The notes: generated from the sequence alone by a model not told the origin. A stretch of DNA of 33,722 nt from Alistipes sp. (GCA_017629985.1 JAGBWD010000007.1:1-33722); one strand, 5' to 3'. Numbered from the stretch's first letter, positions 18,149-26,689 are shown. Numbers and translations: made by a program.

Positions 18149-19546
18149 ATGAAGAAGTTATTACTATTTATCGTTGCTGTTGTGGCGTTTGTAAGTTGCT
18201 GCAACTGTGGTAATAAGGAGGTAGCACGTGAGTTTGATAAGTTTAACTCTGTTGTTTATGAGCTAAACATCCGTCAGGCTACCGAGGAGGGTACCTTTGC
18301 TGCTGCCGAGAAGTATCTTCCCGAGTTGAAGAGCATGGGCGTAGATATCGTATGGCTTATGCCTATTAGCCCTATTGGCGTTGAGGAGCGTAAGGGTTCT
18401 CTTGGCTCATACTACTCAATTATCGACTATAAGGCTATCAACCCCGAGTTTGGTACTATGGAGGATTTCGATAAGTTCCTCGCTACGGCGCACGACCTTG
18501 GTCTGAAGGTTATCATCGACTGGGTTGCTAACCACACCTCACGTGATGCTAACTGGTGGAACGAGGGTAAGAGCGAGTGGTATGTTATGGATAACAACAC
18601 CGGCAAACCTATCGTGGAGTACGACTGGACAGATATCGCAAAGCTTAACTACGAGAACCAGGATATGCGTGCTGCGATGATTGATGCTCTTAAGTTCTGG
18701 ATTGAGAAGGGCGTTGATGGCTACCGTTGCGATGTAGCTATGAATGTTCCTGGTGACTTCTGGAAGAGCGCTTGGGAGGAGGTTCGCAAGATTAACCCTG
18801 ATGTATATCTCTTGGCCGAGGGCGAGGAGCAGTGGTTGCACGAGAGTGGCTTTGAGGCTACCTATGCGTGGGAGCTTCACCACATCTTCAACGCTATGGC
18901 AAAGGGTGGTAGCGAGACCAAGAATGTTGCTGGTGATGGCACCATCAAGACCGATGCCAAGAGCGTTAAGGATTTGAAGGAGTATTTGGTGCGTGACGAT
19001 GTTAAGTATCCTGCGCCAGCTATGCGTCTTATGTTCACCTCTAACCACGATGAGAACTCTTGGGCTGGTACCGAGATGGAGCGTATGGGTGATGCTCACA
19101 AGACCTTCGCAGCTCTTACATTTGTATTGCCAAAGTCACAGCCACTCATCTACACAGGTCAGGAGATAGGTCTTAACCGCCGTTTGGCATTCTTCGAGAA
19201 GGACTCTGTGAAGGAGCTTGTAGATTTGGAGTATGGCAAGGAGTATCGCGACTTCTATAAGAACCTTTGTGCCTTCCGTCACAACAACTCTGCATTGGCT
19301 GCTGGTGCAAATGTAGCTCCTATGGTTATCGTGGAGGATACCGCAGATGAGGTTCTTGCCTTCACACGCCAGAACGAGGAGAATAGCGTATTCTGCCTCT
19401 TCAACTTCTCTGCCGAGCCACAGACATTCACAGTTACAGAGGCTGTAGCTGGTGATTATCTCTGCGTATGTGGCGATGCAAAGAGCTTGGTAGCTGGCGA
19501 GGTTGTCGAGTTGGCACCATGGCAGTTCTTCCTTTTGTCAAAGTAA
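18149..19546 (+). CDS. GH13 alpha-glucosidase/amylase-like lipoprotein
   Basis: Compact GH13 hydrolase, 465 aa, with a lipoprotein signal ending in AFVSC (Cys17) followed by CNCGNKEV. There are no acidic residues in the first five positions, so it may face the periplasm. The barrel starts at once (VVYELNIRQATEEGTF). Catalytic regions are VIIDWVANHT, DGYRCDVAMN (nucleophile Asp195), LLAEGEEQ (acid/base Glu224) and TSNHDENSW (Asp301). There is no N-terminal carbohydrate-binding domain; a short C domain ends the protein. The downstream gene is a close paralogue without signal, so this pair is a duplicated enzyme with two cell addresses. A compact GH13 of this kind would act on short oligosaccharides; specificity is inferred only. 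Confidence 0.92.
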   Translation: MKKLLLFIVAVVAFVSCCNCGNKEVAREFDKFNSVVYELNIRQATEEGTFAAAEKYLPELKSMGVDIVWLMPISPIGVEERKGSLGSYYSIIDYKAINPEFGTMEDFDKFLATAHDLGLKVIIDWVANHTSRDANWWNEGKSEWYVMDNNTGKPIVEYDWTDIAKLNYENQDMRAAMIDALKFWIEKGVDGYRCDVAMNVPGDFWKSAWEEVRKINPDVYLLAEGEEQWLHESGFEATYAWELHHIFNAMAKGGSETKNVAGDGTIKTDAKSVKDLKEYLVRDDVKYPAPAMRLMFTSNHDENSWAGTEMERMGDAHKTFAALTFVLPKSQPLIYTGQEIGLNRRLAFFEKDSVKELVDLEYGKEYRDFYKNLCAFRHNNSALAAGANVAPMVIVEDTADEVLAFTRQNEENSVFCLFNFSAEPQTFTVTEAVAGDYLCVCGDAKSLVAGEVVELAPWQFFLLSK

Positions 19547-19561
19547 AACTTTATCTTATAC

Positions 19562-19596
19562 AACATCTGGTGGGGTAGTCCCTACCAGATGTTTTT
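19562..19596 (+). terminator. Intrinsic terminator or attenuator inside the starch operon
   Basis: AACATCTGGTGGGG pairs over 14 bp (one G-T) with CCCTACCAGATGTT around the loop TAGT, followed directly by a T run to 19596. This is a textbook terminator, yet the next GH13 gene starts only 12 bp later on the same strand. It probably lowers transcription of the distal genes. Confidence 0.8.
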
Positions 19597-19608
19597 ATAT
19601 CTATCTCT

Positions 19609-20895
19609 ATGTATAAAAATCCCGAGTGGAGCTACTCTGCAGTACTCTACGAGATGAATATCCGTCAGCTTACCCCCGAGGGTACGCTACGAGCAGCTAT
19701 GGAGCGTCTTCCGTTTTTGCGCTCCTTGGGTGTAGATGCTATATGGCTTATGCCAATATACCCTATAGGCGTTGAGGGGCGTAAGGGTTCTCTAGGCTCC
19801 TACTACTCTATCCGCGACTATCAGGCCATAAACGAGGAGTTTGGCACCGAGGATGATTTCCGTGCCTTTATCTCTGCGGCACACGCTATGGGTATGCGCG
19901 TGCTACTAGATTGGGTGGCAAACCATACAGCCCGTGATGCTCGCTGGATTACCGAGAAGCCCCAAGAGTGGTATGAGCGTGATGAGCAGGGTGTGGCAAA
20001 GGTACCTTGGGATTGGACAGATACGGCAAAGCTCAACTATGCTAACCACGATGTGTGGCGCGGACATATAGAGGCTATGCGCTATTGGGTGGAGAGGTTC
20101 GATGTTGATGGTTTTCGCTGCGATATGGCTATGCTGGTGCCTATAGAGTTTTGGCAGGAGGCAGCAGCAGAGCTTCATGACGTTAAGCACGATATATTCA
20201 TGTTGGCCGAGGCCGAGGAGGATAACCTCTTCGACAGAGCCTTTAACATGAGCTATCAGTGGAATATCCATCACATAATGGTCGATATCGCCAAGGGTGC
20301 GCGTAGGGTGTGGGATTTGCGTAATGCCATACATGCCGAGTATGGACGATATCCACGTGAGGCTATGCGCATGAGCTTCACCTCTAACCACGATGAGAAC
20401 TCGTGGAGTGGCTCGGAGCAGTCGCGCTTTGGTCATGCCTTGGAGGTTATGACCGCTATGACCTTCCTGATGCCCTCTACCATGCCTCTTATCTATACAG
20501 GCCAGGAGGTAGGCTATGACCACTCGTTTGAGTTTTTCGAGCGTGACGCTATCCCCGTAGAGAGATATCGCGAGGGCCATGCAACAAGACTATATAGAAG
20601 CCTCTGCGCCCTGAAGCACCGTGAGCGTGCCTTGGATGCTGGAGAGCGTGGCGGCGCAATGATAGAGATTGAGAATAACGCCAAGGATTGTATGATGACC
20701 TTCGTGCGTGAGGTCGATGGTAGTCGTGTTGTCGCAATTATGAACCTATCACCATACACCATACATGCCGATTTTAACACAGGAATATACGCTGGAGAGT
20801 ATAAAAATGGCATTACAGGGGAGCGTGTGATACTCGATGAGCATGTCGAGAGAGATATCGAGCCATGGGCATATCAAATTCTTGTAAAGAAATAA
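19609..20895 (+). CDS. Cytoplasmic GH13 alpha-glucan hydrolase, paralogue of the preceding lipoprotein
   Basis: GH13 hydrolase of 428 aa with no signal peptide; it starts MYKNPEWSYSAVLYEMNIRQ, so it should act in the cytoplasm. It aligns along its whole length with the preceding lipoprotein: shared blocks are WLMPI..PIGVE.RKGSLGSYYSI, WVANHT.RDA, AKLNY, FTSNHDENSW and PLIYTGQE. Catalytic residues are Asp172 (DGFRCDMAM), Glu201 (MLAEAEE) and Asp262 (SNHDENSW). It would degrade maltodextrins brought in by the MFS transporter. The sequence uses more ATA and TAT codons than the lipoprotein copy, which suggests lower expression and agrees with the terminator just upstream. Confidence 0.92.
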   Translation: MYKNPEWSYSAVLYEMNIRQLTPEGTLRAAMERLPFLRSLGVDAIWLMPIYPIGVEGRKGSLGSYYSIRDYQAINEEFGTEDDFRAFISAAHAMGMRVLLDWVANHTARDARWITEKPQEWYERDEQGVAKVPWDWTDTAKLNYANHDVWRGHIEAMRYWVERFDVDGFRCDMAMLVPIEFWQEAAAELHDVKHDIFMLAEAEEDNLFDRAFNMSYQWNIHHIMVDIAKGARRVWDLRNAIHAEYGRYPREAMRMSFTSNHDENSWSGSEQSRFGHALEVMTAMTFLMPSTMPLIYTGQEVGYDHSFEFFERDAIPVERYREGHATRLYRSLCALKHRERALDAGERGGAMIEIENNAKDCMMTFVREVDGSRVVAIMNLSPYTIHADFNTGIYAGEYKNGITGERVILDEHVERDIEPWAYQILVKK

Positions 20896-20914
20896 CAAAT
20901 ATATATTTAGGGAT

Positions 20915-22780
20915 ATGAGAAGAGTAATTTCTATAGTGATGATGCTTGCTGTAGCGCTATCTGCCACAGCGGCAAAACCAACATTCGAGATTAAGCATGT
21001 TGAGCCACTATCTTGGTGGGTGGGCATGAATACCCCCTTGCAGATTATGGTAAATGGAGAGGGTATCTCGGATTATGACGTTACGATAATGCCCGAAGAT
21101 AGGGGTGTTGTGGTAACTGCCGTGCATAAGGCCGATAGCCCTAACTATCTCTTTGTGGATGTAGCTATAGCTGCTGATGCCGAGGCAGGAAGCTATAACC
21201 TCTGCTTCACTAATGGCAAACGTAAGTATGAATATCCCTACCTTATCGCCTCGCGCGAAGAGGGTTCTAGGGAGCGTGGCAGCTTCACAACTGCCGATTG
21301 GGTATATCTCATAATGCCTGACCGCTTTGCTAATGGTAACCCCGATAATGACTCTACCTCTGACACCGCAGAGAAGGCGCAACGCTCCGCACCATGGCGC
21401 CGTCATGGTGGCGACTTGCAGGGTATGATGGAGCATCTCGATTATATCGCCGACCTTGGTGCTACGGCAATATGGTCTACGCCACTGCTTCTCGACAATG
21501 AGGATGGTACATCCTACCATGGATACTCTTGTAGCGACTACTACCTCATAGACCCACGTTTTGGTACTAACGAGATGTTTAAGGAGTATGTCGATGAGTG
21601 CCATAAGCGCAATTTGAAGGTGATAATGGATATAGTCCCCAACCATAGCTCAACAACGCATTGGTGGTATGACGACCAGCCATTTAAGGATTGGACGCAC
21701 CAGTGGGATAAGTATACACAGTCTAACTGGACATTCTCAACAAATATGGATTTTAACGCCTCGAAGTCCGATTTGTACCAGATGGAGAGTGGATGGTTTG
21801 ACCGTTCTATGGCAGATATGAATCTCGATAACCCCTATCTGTTGCACTACTTTAAGCAGTGGGCAGTGTGGTGGATAGAGTTCTCGGGTTTGGATGGCTT
21901 GCGTGTAGATACATATCCTTATAACGAGAAGATGCCTATGAGTGAGTGGTGTAAGGCTGTCATGGCGGAGTACCCAAATATGAATATCGTAGGCGAGGTG
22001 TGGACATCCTCAATACCACAGCTAGCATATTGGCAGGGTGACAACTACAATAAGGATGGCTTCAACTCTCATCTAAAGTCTATTATGGACTTCCCGTTGC
22101 ACGATGCTATACGTAGCGCTATGACCGAGTCGGGTTCTCATGTAGGCTGGGGTCAGGGTATGACACGTATCTATGATATCCTCTCTCACGACTTTGTATA
22201 CCACGATTTGCAGAATATGATGATTATGGCTGCTAATCACGACACTGACCGCATCGGCGATGTCTGCGAGGGTGATAGCCGTAAGATGAAGATTGCACAT
22301 ACCCTTTTGGCTACGCTTCGTGGTATGCCCCAGATTCTCTATGGCGATGAGCTTATGTTCCGCTCTACAGATCGCTCGAAGGGCCATCCAACCTTGCGTA
22401 TCGACTTCCCAGGAGGCTGGAAGGGGGATAAGCGCAACCTCTTTGATGCCTCGCAGCATGTAGGCGCCGAGAAGGATGTGTACGACTATACACGCCACAT
22501 TATGAATTGGCGCAAAGAGAAGGAGGTTATCCACAGCGGTAAGACCCTCCACTTTATAGACCGCAATAATACCTATGCCTACTTCCGCTATAACGACAGC
22601 GATGTTGTCTTTGTATTTATAAACAACACCGATGCTGCGCAGCTTGTGCCTTGGAGCCGCTACGCAGAGATAGCTGCCGATCTCACCGTAGGACGTGATG
22701 TCATGACTGGCGAGAGTGTCACCATGAGTGGCGTTAAGGTGGAGCCTATGTCGGCTCTCGTTGTTGAGTTTAAACGATAG
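20915..22780 (+). CDS. susA: SusA-like periplasmic neopullulanase/cyclomaltodextrinase (GH13)
   Basis: Periplasmic GH13 enzyme of 621 aa, near the length of Bacteroides SusA (about 617). A signal peptidase I-type signal, MRRVISIVMMLAVALSATAA, has no lipobox cysteine. Residues about 22-112 are a cyclomaltodextrinase-type N domain (EPLSWWVGMNTPLQIMV). The barrel follows with VYLIMPDRFANGN, DIVPNHSS, GLDGLRVDTYPY (nucleophile Asp332), IVGEVWTS (acid/base Glu361) and MAANHDTDR (Asp443). A C domain occupies about 535-621. It starts 19 bp after the cytoplasmic enzyme and ends 9 bp before the aldolase gene. Its expected role is cutting oligosaccharides delivered by SusC before transport by the MFS protein. 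Confidence 0.93.
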   Translation: MRRVISIVMMLAVALSATAAKPTFEIKHVEPLSWWVGMNTPLQIMVNGEGISDYDVTIMPEDRGVVVTAVHKADSPNYLFVDVAIAADAEAGSYNLCFTNGKRKYEYPYLIASREEGSRERGSFTTADWVYLIMPDRFANGNPDNDSTSDTAEKAQRSAPWRRHGGDLQGMMEHLDYIADLGATAIWSTPLLLDNEDGTSYHGYSCSDYYLIDPRFGTNEMFKEYVDECHKRNLKVIMDIVPNHSSTTHWWYDDQPFKDWTHQWDKYTQSNWTFSTNMDFNASKSDLYQMESGWFDRSMADMNLDNPYLLHYFKQWAVWWIEFSGLDGLRVDTYPYNEKMPMSEWCKAVMAEYPNMNIVGEVWTSSIPQLAYWQGDNYNKDGFNSHLKSIMDFPLHDAIRSAMTESGSHVGWGQGMTRIYDILSHDFVYHDLQNMMIMAANHDTDRIGDVCEGDSRKMKIAHTLLATLRGMPQILYGDELMFRSTDRSKGHPTLRIDFPGGWKGDKRNLFDASQHVGAEKDVYDYTRHIMNWRKEKEVIHSGKTLHFIDRNNTYAYFRYNDSDVVFVFINNTDAAQLVPWSRYAEIAADLTVGRDVMTGESVTMSGVKVEPMSALVVEFKR

Positions 22781-22789
22781 TAGGGTGGT

Positions 22790-23818
22790 ATGATATATTT
22801 TAATTCCGATTATACTTCGGGCGCTCATCACGAGGTCCTTGATGCTCTGTTACGTACAAATATGGAGCATACGGTGGGCTATGGCCTCGATGAGTATTGC
22901 ACAGAGGCCCGTAACCTTATCCGTGAAGCTGTAGGCTGTGCCGATGCCGAGGTTATGTTCCTCGTTGGTGGCACGCAGACCAATGCCACAGCCATAGATG
23001 GGCTTCTCCGCCGCCATGAGGGCGTGCTAGCGGCGCAAAGTGGACATATCGCAGTCCATGAGTCGGGAGCTATAGAGGCCTCGGGACATAAGGTGCTTAC
23101 CCTCCCAGAGTATGATGGTAAGGTGCTGGCAGAGGATGTGGATAGCTATATTAAGATGTTCTATGCCGATGATACCTATCAGCATATGGTCGCCCCAGGT
23201 ATGTTGTATATCTCGCAGCCTACGGAGTATGGCACGCTCTATTCACTTGCCGAGCTTAAGGCGTTGAGTGATGTCTGCCATAGCCATAATATCCCCCTCT
23301 ATATCGATGGCGCACGTATGGCCTATGGCCTTGCTGCCGAGGGTGCAGATTTCACGTTGAGAGATGTCGCACACCTCGCAGATGTATTCTATATCGGAGG
23401 TACCAAGTGCGGCGCTCTCTTTGGTGAGGCGCTGGTAGTTACTAATAAAACGCTTCTAGCCCATCTCTTCCCTCTTGTCAAGCAACATGGCGCCCTTCTG
23501 GCCAAGGGACGATTGCTGGGTCTGCAGTTTGCTACACTCTTTCGCGATGAGCTATATAGACGTATTGGAGAGCATGCTGTGCAGCTAGCAATCCGCATCC
23601 GTGAGATTATGCGTAAAGCAGGATATGAGGTGGTCATAGAGTCACCTACCAACCAGCAGTTCTTCCGCCTTCCAAATATGACTATCGATAAGCTTCGTGA
23701 GGATGTCTCGTTCGACTATTGGGGACCACGTGGCGAGAGTGAGAGCGTGGTGCGCTTTGTTACAAGCTGGTCTACAACCCCAGAGGATGTAGATGCTTTG
23801 GAGCGCCTTGTGGGCTAA
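22790..23818 (+). CDS. PLP-dependent threonine aldolase-like enzyme
   Basis: Fold-type I PLP enzyme of 342 aa, resembling low-specificity L-threonine aldolase (threonine or allo-threonine to glycine plus acetaldehyde) in the cytoplasm. Visible features are the N-terminal FNSDYTSGAHHEVLDAL, GGTQTNATAI phosphate-binding region, His90 in the HIAVHESGAIE segment for ring stacking, Asp173 in YIDGARMAYG binding the pyridine nitrogen and Lys206 in YIGGTKCGALFG as Schiff-base lysine. The related beta-eliminating lyases share this fold, so the exact substrate is not certain. It starts 9 bp after the susA-like gene and so is transcribed as the tail of the starch operon, with no obvious metabolic link. 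Confidence 0.9.
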   Translation: MIYFNSDYTSGAHHEVLDALLRTNMEHTVGYGLDEYCTEARNLIREAVGCADAEVMFLVGGTQTNATAIDGLLRRHEGVLAAQSGHIAVHESGAIEASGHKVLTLPEYDGKVLAEDVDSYIKMFYADDTYQHMVAPGMLYISQPTEYGTLYSLAELKALSDVCHSHNIPLYIDGARMAYGLAAEGADFTLRDVAHLADVFYIGGTKCGALFGEALVVTNKTLLAHLFPLVKQHGALLAKGRLLGLQFATLFRDELYRRIGEHAVQLAIRIREIMRKAGYEVVIESPTNQQFFRLPNMTIDKLREDVSFDYWGPRGESESVVRFVTSWSTTPEDVDALERLVG

Positions 23819-23972
23819 TGTGTGAAATTATGCCTTTGCGATGAAGATGTATGACTGTGATGTTGAAAATAGTGGGAAAAATGTTTCTGGTGTAAGATGG
23901 TGATTTACATCAAGTTAATAGATGTGGTTAAGATAAGGCGAAAAAAAAGTATAAAAAAATATCAAAAAATAT

Positions 23973-24003
23973 TTGGTAGATTAAAAAAAGTGTTTTATCT
24001 TTG
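23973..24003 (+). promoter_or_regulatory. tRNA-Lys promoter
   Basis: TTG (23973-23975), a 20-bp spacer and TATCTTTG (23996-24003) match the Bacteroidetes consensus exactly, with an A-rich upstream stretch of the UP-element kind. The remaining sequence from 23819 to here shows no gene and no clear terminator for the starch operon. Confidence 0.85.
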
Positions 24004-24029
24004 CACTCGCAATCGAAAAGATAGCAAAT

Positions 24030-24102
24030 GCCTCTTTAGCTCAGTTGGTAGAGCACGACACTCTTAATGTTGGGGTCCAGGGTTCGAGCCCCTGAGGGGG
24101 TA
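24030..24102 (+). tRNA. tRNA-Lys, anticodon CTT
   Basis: A 73-nt cloverleaf without encoded CCA. The acceptor GCCTCTT pairs with AGGGGGT (three G-T pairs). D arm AGCTCAGTTGGTAGAGC, anticodon stem CGACA/TGTTG with loop CTCTTAA (anticodon CTT) and T arm CAGGG-TTCGAGC-CCCTG are all present. No other tRNA follows. Its last 14 bases are repeated at 26745-26758, so the 3' end has served as an integration target. Confidence 0.96.
24089..24102 (+). repeat. Left attachment-site copy (attL-like) in the tRNA 3' end
   Basis: CCCCTGAGGGGGTA, the end of the T arm and acceptor stem, is identical to 26745-26758. It restores a functional tRNA 3' end. Confidence 0.75.
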
Positions 24103-24105
24103 CAG

Positions 24106-24137
24106 AGAAGACAATCGAAAGGTTGTCTTCTTTTTTT
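24106..24137 (+). terminator. Terminator of tRNA-Lys
   Basis: AGAAGACAA and TTGTCTTCT form a 9-bp stem with an 8-nt loop, followed by a T run. By the island model it was brought in with the element. Confidence 0.9.
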
Positions 24138-24206
24138 GTATAAATACGCTTGGTTTGGCAGTGTTCCGTGGTGTAATTAGGGAAAATCAAACCTCTCCAC
24201 AACATT

Positions 24207-24247
24207 TGTTGAACCTATGCTGAACCAAAAGAAAATTTGCGTGAACC
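24207..24247 (+). repeat. Phased TGAACC repeats inside the left end of the island
   Basis: TGAACC occurs at 24210, 24221 and 24242, steps of 11 and 21 bp, so all three lie on about the same DNA face. The first sits in the 12-mer TGTTGAACCTAT, which recurs exactly at 26678-26689 near the right end. The pattern fits arm-type recombinase binding sites; no protein evidence exists. Confidence 0.5.
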
Positions 24248-24279
24248 AAAATTTGTATGTTTGGCAGATGTTCGTATTT

Positions 24280-24299
24280 ATATTTTTTGTAACTTTACA
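24280..24299 (+). promoter_or_regulatory. Probable promoter of the R-M genes
   Basis: The 20-mer ATATTTTTTGTAACTTTACA contains TAACTTTA, a one-base variant of the TAnnTTTG -7 box. It ends 21 bp before the methyltransferase ATG. The identical 20-mer occurs at 28395-28414 before the 34-codon ORF. No TTG is at the correct -33 distance. Confidence 0.45.
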
Positions 24300-24320
24300 A
24301 CAGAAAATTGCGAATTGGCG

Positions 24321-25868
24321 ATGTCAAAAGCGAAAAATAAATATGGTCAATATTTCACCATAAAATCAATTGCGGATTTTATGGTGAAACTTATTGATAA
24401 AAGTACACAAGCAAAAATCCTTGAACCCTCCTGTGGAGAAGGTGTATTCTTAAGCAGTTTAGAGGAAGCTGGATATAGTAATTTATCGGCTTACGAAATT
24501 GATTCTACATTAAAGAATCCATACAAGTATGTAAAGTATGAAAGTTTTGTATCATCACCTACAAATGAGAAATTTGATGTCGTGATTGGTAATCCCCCAT
24601 ACATACGATGGAAGAATTTAGAAGAGGAGCTAAAAAAAGAATTGAAGACATCCCCTATTTGGCAACGATATTTCAATAGTTTATGCGATTATCTTTTTAT
24701 CTTTATACTCAAAAGTATCGAACAACTTAATGAAGGTGGCGAGCTGATATTTATTTGCCCGGAATATTGGATGAATACGACACATTCTCGAACATTGCGA
24801 GATTATATGCTTGAGAATGGTTCTATTACGGATATGTACATATTTAAAGAAGTTCCCTTATTTGAAGGTGTCACATCTTCATATGTCATATTTAAGTATG
24901 TGAAATCTCTTAAATCAGAACAAATTTCGCTGTATAAGTATACAAAAAAGGGGAAGCCCACAAAAGATGATTTAGAGCATGGAACTTGCTTTAAAAAGCA
25001 AATCATCCAGCAATTTAAAATAGGAGAAAGATGGATTCTTGCAGGAGCAGAAGAAAGAAGTTCTATTGTCTCCTTGGAAAAGGCCTGTAAAAAACCAACA
25101 TCGTTATTGTTTGATTTGGGTGCCAATATGTATAGAATTGGAGATTTCTGCGATATTGGCAATGGTATGGTTTCTGGGTTAGATAGAGCATTTTGCGTAG
25201 ATGATACATGTAATCTAACCGAGGATGAAAGATCTGCACTTATACATGTATATAAAGCTAAAGATTTACAGCAATATTACAATATCTCTGATAGCTATTA
25301 TTTTTTTCTGCAAGATAATATTAGTGAATGTGTATTTAGAGAACGATACCCTAATATATACGCAAAGTTGCAACCATTTAGAGAAGAATTATCGAAGAGA
25401 TATAGTTACGGAAAAAACTTACCAATATGGGAGTTCGCATTTCCACGCAATGAGGCTCTGTTTAGAAGAAAGCAGGAGAGAATTTTTGTGCCTTGCAAAG
25501 AGCGCATTTCTCACAAACAATATTTTAGATTTGCAATAGCAGGTTCTACAACTTTTCCTTTGCAAGATGTAACAGCTATCTTAAAAAAACAGTGTTGTAA
25601 AGAGAACATCTACTACATATTGGCATATTTGAATAGTAGCCGAGTTTTTGATTGGCTTAAATATAACGGCATTGTAAAGGGTGAAATAGTAGAATTTTCA
25701 GAAACCCCTCTTGCGAGTATTCCGTATAGGTGCATAAATTGGGATGATGAGCATGAGGTTAGATGCCATGACAATATAGTTAAGTATACACAGCAATATG
25801 TTAATACAAAAGATATTCAAAATCTTTATTCAATAGAAGCAAACCTTAACACATTATTTTATGAGTAA
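24321..25868 (+). CDS. hincIIM: Type II N6-adenine DNA methyltransferase, HincII-type partner
   Basis: Protects host DNA by methylating adenine in the target site of the neighbouring nuclease; 515 aa from the ATG at 24321. The order of motifs is that of gamma-class enzymes: motif X YGQYFT (8-13), motif I ILEPSCGEGVFL (33-44) for AdoMet, motif IV GNPPYIRW (90-97) for catalysis, then a target-recognition domain over the C-terminal half. The frame is open to a TTG at 24237, but that part contains the promoter-like box, so the ATG is preferred. The length is close to that of M.HincII (about 500 aa). The stop overlaps the nuclease start by 8 bp. The methyltransferase comes first, and there is no controller gene. 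Confidence 0.9.
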   Translation: MSKAKNKYGQYFTIKSIADFMVKLIDKSTQAKILEPSCGEGVFLSSLEEAGYSNLSAYEIDSTLKNPYKYVKYESFVSSPTNEKFDVVIGNPPYIRWKNLEEELKKELKTSPIWQRYFNSLCDYLFIFILKSIEQLNEGGELIFICPEYWMNTTHSRTLRDYMLENGSITDMYIFKEVPLFEGVTSSYVIFKYVKSLKSEQISLYKYTKKGKPTKDDLEHGTCFKKQIIQQFKIGERWILAGAEERSSIVSLEKACKKPTSLLFDLGANMYRIGDFCDIGNGMVSGLDRAFCVDDTCNLTEDERSALIHVYKAKDLQQYYNISDSYYFFLQDNISECVFRERYPNIYAKLQPFREELSKRYSYGKNLPIWEFAFPRNEALFRRKQERIFVPCKERISHKQYFRFAIAGSTTFPLQDVTAILKKQCCKENIYYILAYLNSSRVFDWLKYNGIVKGEIVEFSETPLASIPYRCINWDDEHEVRCHDNIVKYTQQYVNTKDIQNLYSIEANLNTLFYE

Positions 25869-26643
25869 TATCAATTATACTAACCTATTAACCTGGTTAA
25901 AAGATAAAGAGGTCGATCGCCCAAATGCAGCAGACAAAGGAACTTTATCAGGCCATGCTGCGGGAGAACCGTTTGAGAAACTAGTGTATCATCATTTAAA
26001 AGAGCTATTTCCGAACAATGTATATAAGCAGTATGAATTTTTAAATGATTTATACCGTCGAAACCCTGCTAGTATTACTATTAAAGACAGGCAATTGCTT
26101 TTTGACTCCCCCGTTGCTTTATTCTTGCTGAGTAGAGGTGATACAGCAACAAGAGATTGGGATCTTCAGAATGTTTTTGAGGAAAAGCAGAATGATACTG
26201 CGGATATATTGTTTCATAAAGATGGATACTTCGAGTTAATTGATGTAAAGACAAGAAATATGTCAAAGTCAGCTCAAGCTCCTAATATTATATCTGCTTA
26301 TAAAGTAGCTCAAATGTGTGCTATTATTCTTGATAATGAAGATTTTGACACTGTTAGCATCAACTATATAGAAGTGGATTGGAATCCATCTGGCGATAAG
26401 TTGATTTGCGCGCAGGCTCATTATGGAGATTTGTTTAAAGCAACCCCTAGTAAATTGTATATCAATTGGGCTGCGGCTATGCAAATACAGTTTCATGTAT
26501 CCGAATTAGACCAGACATATTCTGGAACCTTGCAGGAATGGGCAAAAGCATATTTAAAAATGTTTGTTGCTAGTGCTGAACATAGATGCAAGATCATGTA
26601 CACAAAGTATGTGGAGCCATTCAAGAAATATGTAGTAGAATGA
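25861..26643 (+). CDS. hincIIR: HincII-like type II restriction endonuclease
   Basis: Cleaves unmodified DNA, probably at GTYRAC; 260 aa against 258 for HincII. From memory of HincII the match is strong and collinear: GTLSGHAAGEPFEKLVY (27-43), FEEKQNDTADILF (106-118), ELIDVKTRN (125-133), SKSAQAPNIISAYK (135-148) and LYINWAAAMQIQFHV are the same or nearly so. The catalytic triad of HincII (Asp114, Asp127, Lys129) maps to Asp115, Asp128 and Lys130, all present, so the enzyme should be active. Translation is coupled to the methyltransferase by an 8-bp overlap. The gene is AT-rich relative to the chromosome around it. Cut-site identity is inferred from similarity and should hold unless the DNA-contact residues differ. 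Confidence 0.93.
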   Translation: MSNINYTNLLTWLKDKEVDRPNAADKGTLSGHAAGEPFEKLVYHHLKELFPNNVYKQYEFLNDLYRRNPASITIKDRQLLFDSPVALFLLSRGDTATRDWDLQNVFEEKQNDTADILFHKDGYFELIDVKTRNMSKSAQAPNIISAYKVAQMCAIILDNEDFDTVSINYIEVDWNPSGDKLICAQAHYGDLFKATPSKLYINWAAAMQIQFHVSELDQTYSGTLQEWAKAYLKMFVASAEHRCKIMYTKYVEPFKKYVVE

Positions 26644-26677
26644 CCTATCCGCCTATTGCGACAAAATGCGACAAAAG

Positions 26678-26689
26678 TGTTGAACCTAT
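26678..26689 (+). repeat. Right-end copy of TGTTGAACCTAT
   Basis: Exact copy of the 12-mer at 24207-24218, lying 56 bp inside the right attachment repeat. It has one TGAACC core against three at the left end. Confidence 0.5.

Noticed and set aside
24237-24320. Upstream TTG start for the methyltransferase
   Set aside because: It would place the promoter-like box inside the gene; motif X begins right after the ATG at 24321, as in related enzymes.
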